A stretch of 64,000 nucleotides of DNA, taken from NCBI GenBank assembly GCA_003166955.1, contig PMUI01000050.1:44718-108717 (forward strand), given 5' to 3'. Source of the DNA: Acidobacterium sp. (GTDB taxonomy: Bacteria > Acidobacteriota > Terriglobia > Terriglobales > Acidobacteriaceae). The notes under the pieces are model-generated. The model did no database searches. It worked only from the letters and a program-made list of their open reading frames with translations, and had not been told where the DNA came from. The number at the start of each line of letters is the position of its first letter. The stretch's first letter is position 1. Positions 61,658 through 64,000 of this stretch are shown one piece after another. A program made the position numbers and the translations under genes.

Positions 61658-62470
61658 TCAGAGTTCAATCGAGCCCTGAAGGTACAAGCGCGCCTGGCCG
61701 GCGATCGTCACGCGATCCCCGCCGACTGTGCACTCCATCGACCCACCCCGCGCACTGAGTTGTCGCGCCCGCAACCTCTTCTTTCCCAGCCTCTCCGCCC
61801 ACCAGGGAGCCAGCGTGCAATGGATCGAGCCCGTCGCCGGGTCCTCGTTGATCCCGACCGACGGGACGAACAACCGGCACACGTAATCCACGTCGCCCTT
61901 GCCAGGAGCAGTGACGATCGTTCCGCCGGTCCCAACTCCCAGCCTGGCCAGAGCGGCAAAATCGGGCGTGATCGCGCGCACCTGCTCAGCCTCCTCCACC
62001 ACCACCACGTAGTCACGCGATCCCATCACCAGCGCCGCTTTCAAACCCAGCGCCGGCAGCAACTCGACGGGTGTCTCGCAAGGCTCGGGAGGCCTCGCGG
62101 GAAAGTCCATGGCAAAGCTGCCATGTTCCTGATCGGCGTTCTGCGTGACGGCCTGAGCGACACTCAACACGCCGCCGCGCGTGTGGAAGCGAACTGGCCA
62201 CACGTTGTGCTTCCGCAGCGCGAGCACATAGGCGGATGCGAGCGTCGCATCCCCGCACAGGTCGTCCTCGACCATCGGCGTAAACCATCGCAGGTCGAAA
62301 TCACCGTCGGTGCGAGCAACAACAAAAGCAGTCTCGCTGTGCCTGTTCTCCGCCGCAATTTTCTGCATCACGCTGTCCGCGGGAAAAGCAGAAAGGATGC
62401 AGACCCCCGCCGGGTTCCCCGCAAACAGCTCACTCGTGAACCAATCCACGTGGTAATACGGAATGGCCAA
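61658..62470 (-). CDS. PhzF-family isomerase
   Basis: A 270-residue protein of the PhzF/diaminopimelate-epimerase fold. Key features are YYHVDWFTSELFAGNPAGVC, the catalytic glutamate in ENRHSETAFV, LRWFTPMVEDDLCGDATLAS and the C-terminal GINEDPATGSIHCTL. PhzF itself works in phenazine synthesis, but most bacterial members isomerise other substrates. The TTG start is strongly set by AGGAGG exactly 6 bases upstream (62477-62482); a longer in-frame start has no such site. No phenazine genes are nearby. It is convergent with the repeat-protein gene. Confidence 0.9.
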   Translation of the reverse strand: MAIPYYHVDWFTSELFAGNPAGVCILSAFPADSVMQKIAAENRHSETAFVVARTDGDFDLRWFTPMVEDDLCGDATLASAYVLALRKHNVWPVRFHTRGGVLSVAQAVTQNADQEHGSFAMDFPARPPEPCETPVELLPALGLKAALVMGSRDYVVVVEEAEQVRAITPDFAALARLGVGTGGTIVTAPGKGDVDYVCRLFVPSVGINEDPATGSIHCTLAPWWAERLGKKRLRARQLSARGGSMECTVGGDRVTIAGQARLYLQGSIEL

Positions 62471-62758
62471 TGTCGTCCTCCTGTGTTTCCGGGGAGATTT
62501 AAAGATCGAAGTCAAGTGGGCTCTGCGACGCCCCGATCAGGGCCGTACCGTTCGATGCTTATGGCGCGCTCCTCACAAACGGGGTGTGAGGTCACTAACC
62601 GTTAAAGCCCGGCAAACTCGTTAACTCAATCGTTCTTGTCAACTATCCACCATTTACCCAAAGTAACTTCTGGTGATTCCACGTCACTTATCATCAAAAG
62701 AAATTTGGCAGGTTTCTAGCCCAAACTTGGTATTCTGATAATAGAGGATAAGAAAGAA
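62471..62758. other. AT-rich upstream region
   Basis: About 290 bp with no convincing gene. From 62640 to 62760 the base composition drops well below the rest of the window. A GATAAT hexamer lies at 62737. TTGGCAGGTTTCTAGC at 62705-62720 has the GG-N10-GC spacing of a sigma-54 promoter, but the match is partial. Confidence 0.35.
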
Positions 62759-62785
62759 AAAAGGCCGCCATTGAGGCGGCCTTTT
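62759..62785. terminator. Strong hairpin with A- and T-tracts on both sides
   Basis: AAAAGGCCGCC pairs with GGCGGCCTTTT around a five-base loop (ATTGA). It has the form of a bidirectional intrinsic terminator, yet no gene ends here on the + strand. It lies 22 bp before an ATG that has a very strong ribosome-binding site, so it may be an attenuator in a leader. Confidence 0.7.
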
Positions 62786-62950
62786 CCTTTGGAAAGGAGG
62801 AAGCCCATGCCCAGTCCGGAAGCCGACAGCGCCGCCGGAGCCAGCCCTCAGCAGGCTCGCGCAAACTGCTGCGTCGCCCATTGGGCTAACTGCCGACGGC
62901 TGACCGCCGACTCCTTACCTTTTCCTGCCCTTACGGCCGAGCCTGCATCA

Positions 62951-63133
62951 AACCCGGACGACCATGCTGTTAACTCAGCCGAGTCTGCTATTAACTCGGC
63001 CCAGTCCCCGTCAAACTCGTCCGGGATGACCTCATCCTCGGCCAAGCCCCAACTGACGTTGCGTGAATCACCTGCGCCAAACTCAGCCGAGTTTGCATCA
63101 AACTCGGCCGACTCTGCGTCAACTTCAACCAGG
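62951..63133. repeat. 21-bp degenerate tandem repeats with palindromic core
   Basis: Units start at 62951, 62972, 62993, 63014, 63080 and 63101, with 45 decayed bases between the fourth and fifth. A typical unit is AACTCAGCCGAGTTTGCATC, whose first half (AACTCGGCCGAGTT in consensus) is close to a palindrome. Both strands stay open through the array because the period is a multiple of three. Confidence 0.7.
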
Positions 63134-63266
63134 TACGGATCTGATAGGTCTCCGGTCACTTGCCCGGGTCATCGAGGCCGGTCGATCACGCAACGTGCTG
63201 AAAAGAAGTCACGAGCTAGTTTTTCGAAGGGCCAGTTTTTCCCCGCACCGCCTCGGATCGCGGAAC

Positions 63267-63295
63267 GAGCCACTGGCTACCAGCTACCGGCTGGG
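63267..63295 (-). repeat. GGTAGC-type repeat just after the glgC stop codon
   Basis: On the minus strand, a few bases past the glgC TAA, the sequence reads CCAGCCGGTAGCTGGTAGCC then AGTGGCTC, the same unit as at 7781-7816 and 9735-9866. Confidence 0.65.
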
Positions 63296-63298
63296 ACT

Positions 63299-64000
63299 TT
63301 ACTCTCTCCGCTCCTGCAGAAAATCCGCCGAAACCGGATTCTCGTAGAGCGAATAGTCCCGCGTCACCACCGTCAGCCCGCTCGGCGTCACGAAGTAGTT
63401 CTTCCGGTCGTCGCTCGGATCGTAGCCGATCACGGTTCCTTCCGGCAGATGCACATCGCGATCGATGATCGCCCGCCGAATCCGGCAGTGCCGCCCGATG
63501 TTCACGTGCGTGAACACAATGCTCGAGTCCACCTCCGAGTACGAGTTCACGCGCACGTCCTGCGAGAGCACGCTGTTCCGCACCACTGCACCAGAAACGA
63601 TGCAACCGCCCGATACCAGTGAGTTAATCGACATACCCGTCCGGCCCGGCTCGCCAAACACAAACTTCGCCGGCGGATACTGTCGCACCCGCGTCCGAAT
63701 CGGCCAGCTGTTGTCGTACAAATTGAATATCGGCGAAACCGAAGCCACGTCCATGTTCGCGTCGTAGTACGCTTCGAGCGTCCCAACGTCGCGCCAGTAA
63801 AGGGCTTCCTTGCGGTTCTCATCTACGAAGTTGTAGGCGAACATCTTGTACTTGCCCAGAATCGCCGGCAGAATGTTGTGCCCGAAGTCGTGCTGCGACT
63901 CCGGATCTTCGGCGTCCTTGATCAATGCCGGCAGCAAAACATCAGTATTGAAAAGGTAAACGCCCATCGAAGCGTCCACCATGGTCGGATTGAAAGGCGA
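63299..64000 (-). CDS. glgC: Glucose-1-phosphate adenylyltransferase (C-terminal part; start off the window)
   Basis: This is the C-terminal ~234 residues of ADP-glucose pyrophosphorylase, which makes ADP-glucose from ATP and glucose 1-phosphate for glycogen synthesis. The visible part includes the end of the nucleotidyltransferase domain (ASMGVYLFNTDVLLPAL, DFGHNILPAI, YWRDVGTLEAYYDANMDV) and the left-handed beta-helix (SGAVVRNSVLSQDVRVNSYS, CRIRRAIIDRDVHLPEG). The frame is open at the window edge, so the N-terminal half is missing here. A GGTAGC-type repeat follows the stop. The neighbours do not include other glycogen genes within the window. Confidence 0.94.
   Translation of the reverse strand, partial: SPFNPTMVDASMGVYLFNTDVLLPALIKDAEDPESQHDFGHNILPAILGKYKMFAYNFVDENRKEALYWRDVGTLEAYYDANMDVASVSPIFNLYDNSWPIRTRVRQYPPAKFVFGEPGRTGMSINSLVSGGCIVSGAVVRNSVLSQDVRVNSYSEVDSSIVFTHVNIGRHCRIRRAIIDRDVHLPEGTVIGYDPSDDRKNYFVTPSGLTVVTRDYSLYENPVSADFLQERRE

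Larger units (their letters stand above)
62807..63298 (+). other. Open frame with strong ribosome-binding site and heptapeptide repeats
   Basis: AAAGGAGG lies 6 bases before this ATG, which opens MPSPEADSAAGASPQQARAN. The frame then contains repeats of the form NSAESAI/NSAEFAS spaced by 21 bases. The ribosome-binding site can pair with the preceding TCCTTT (TCCTTT-GG-AAAGGA), so translation may be regulated. The frame stays open past 63298 to 63622, but there it runs antisense to glgC, and near 63267 it includes an intergenic-type repeat, so its natural end is doubtful. The protein would be Ser/Ala/Asn-rich and disordered. I do not recognise it and cannot say that it is expressed. Confidence 0.35.

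Noticed and set aside
62705-62720. Possible sigma-54 promoter (TTGGCA...TAGC)
   Set aside because: The GG-N10-GC spacing fits but the -12 element does not read TTGC and no enhancer-binding protein gene is near.
62951-63133. 21-bp repeats considered as a CRISPR array
   Set aside because: The units are contiguous and degenerate, with no unique spacers between conserved repeats and no cas genes nearby.
62848-63159. Minus-strand frame through the 21-bp repeats
   Set aside because: It is open only because the repeat period is a multiple of three, and it lacks a ribosome-binding site; the + strand frame has the stronger start.

Overview
This is a GC-rich, gene-dense chromosomal window. The gene content points to an Acidobacteriota bacterium of the Terriglobia (Acidobacteriaceae) type. 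The indicators are four MacB-like duplicated permeases of the ADOP family, two very large Oar-like TonB-dependent receptors with an N-terminal carboxypeptidase-regulatory-like domain, a PadR regulator next to an ADOP gene, a kinase-TPR protein near an ECF sigma factor, and a BlaI/BlaR1 pair with C-terminal repeats. This is inference from family content; no 16S rRNA is present. I found no tRNA, rRNA, CRISPR array, transposase or prophage gene.

Layout. Positions 1-9.7 kb are mainly housekeeping: partial purL, a methyltransferase, kdsA, a DUF4230 protein, a 2OG-Fe(II) oxygenase, OsmC, pyrG and a STAS protein. Positions 9.8-19 kb look like a polymer-use locus: ThuA-like protein, GH39 glycosidase, Oar-like receptor and an M1 aminopeptidase. 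Positions 19-34 kb hold an omega-like small protein, a cold-shock gene, a DUF3857/transglutaminase/TPR protein, an ADOP permease, a TlpA/DsbD-alpha pair, kdsD, a GT4 glycosyltransferase, a PHP-domain protein and a LOG-family protein. Positions 34.2-38 kb hold a tightly coupled TetR-HlyD-ABC-ABC export operon whose genes overlap by ATGA and which has a perfect 16-bp palindrome at its head. Positions 38-53 kb alternate ADOP permeases with an EAL protein, a second Oar-like receptor, PadR and a HipA-like/DUF3037 pair.

Positions 53-64 kb are the most unusual part. They hold a kinase-TPR gene split by one extra G in a GGGG run, a small secreted protein, an ECF sigma factor and a putative PD-(D/E)XK nuclease. 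Next comes a BlaI-BlaR1 operon under two TACGAA-N4-TTCGTA operators. This BlaR1 carries an internal 15-bp minisatellite and about ten C-terminal repeats of roughly 24-26 residues, and the same repeat fills the secreted protein encoded next. After phzF there is an AT-rich leader with a hairpin, a strong ribosome-binding site and an open frame of 21-bp repeats, then the 3' part of glgC.

At a second scale, short low-complexity runs built on GGTAGC / GGAAGC (seen as GCTACC / GCTTCC on the + strand) lie directly after stop codons or between divergent genes at about nine places. They look like one dispersed, still-mutating repeat family. In two genes the stop codon lies inside or at the edge of the repeat.
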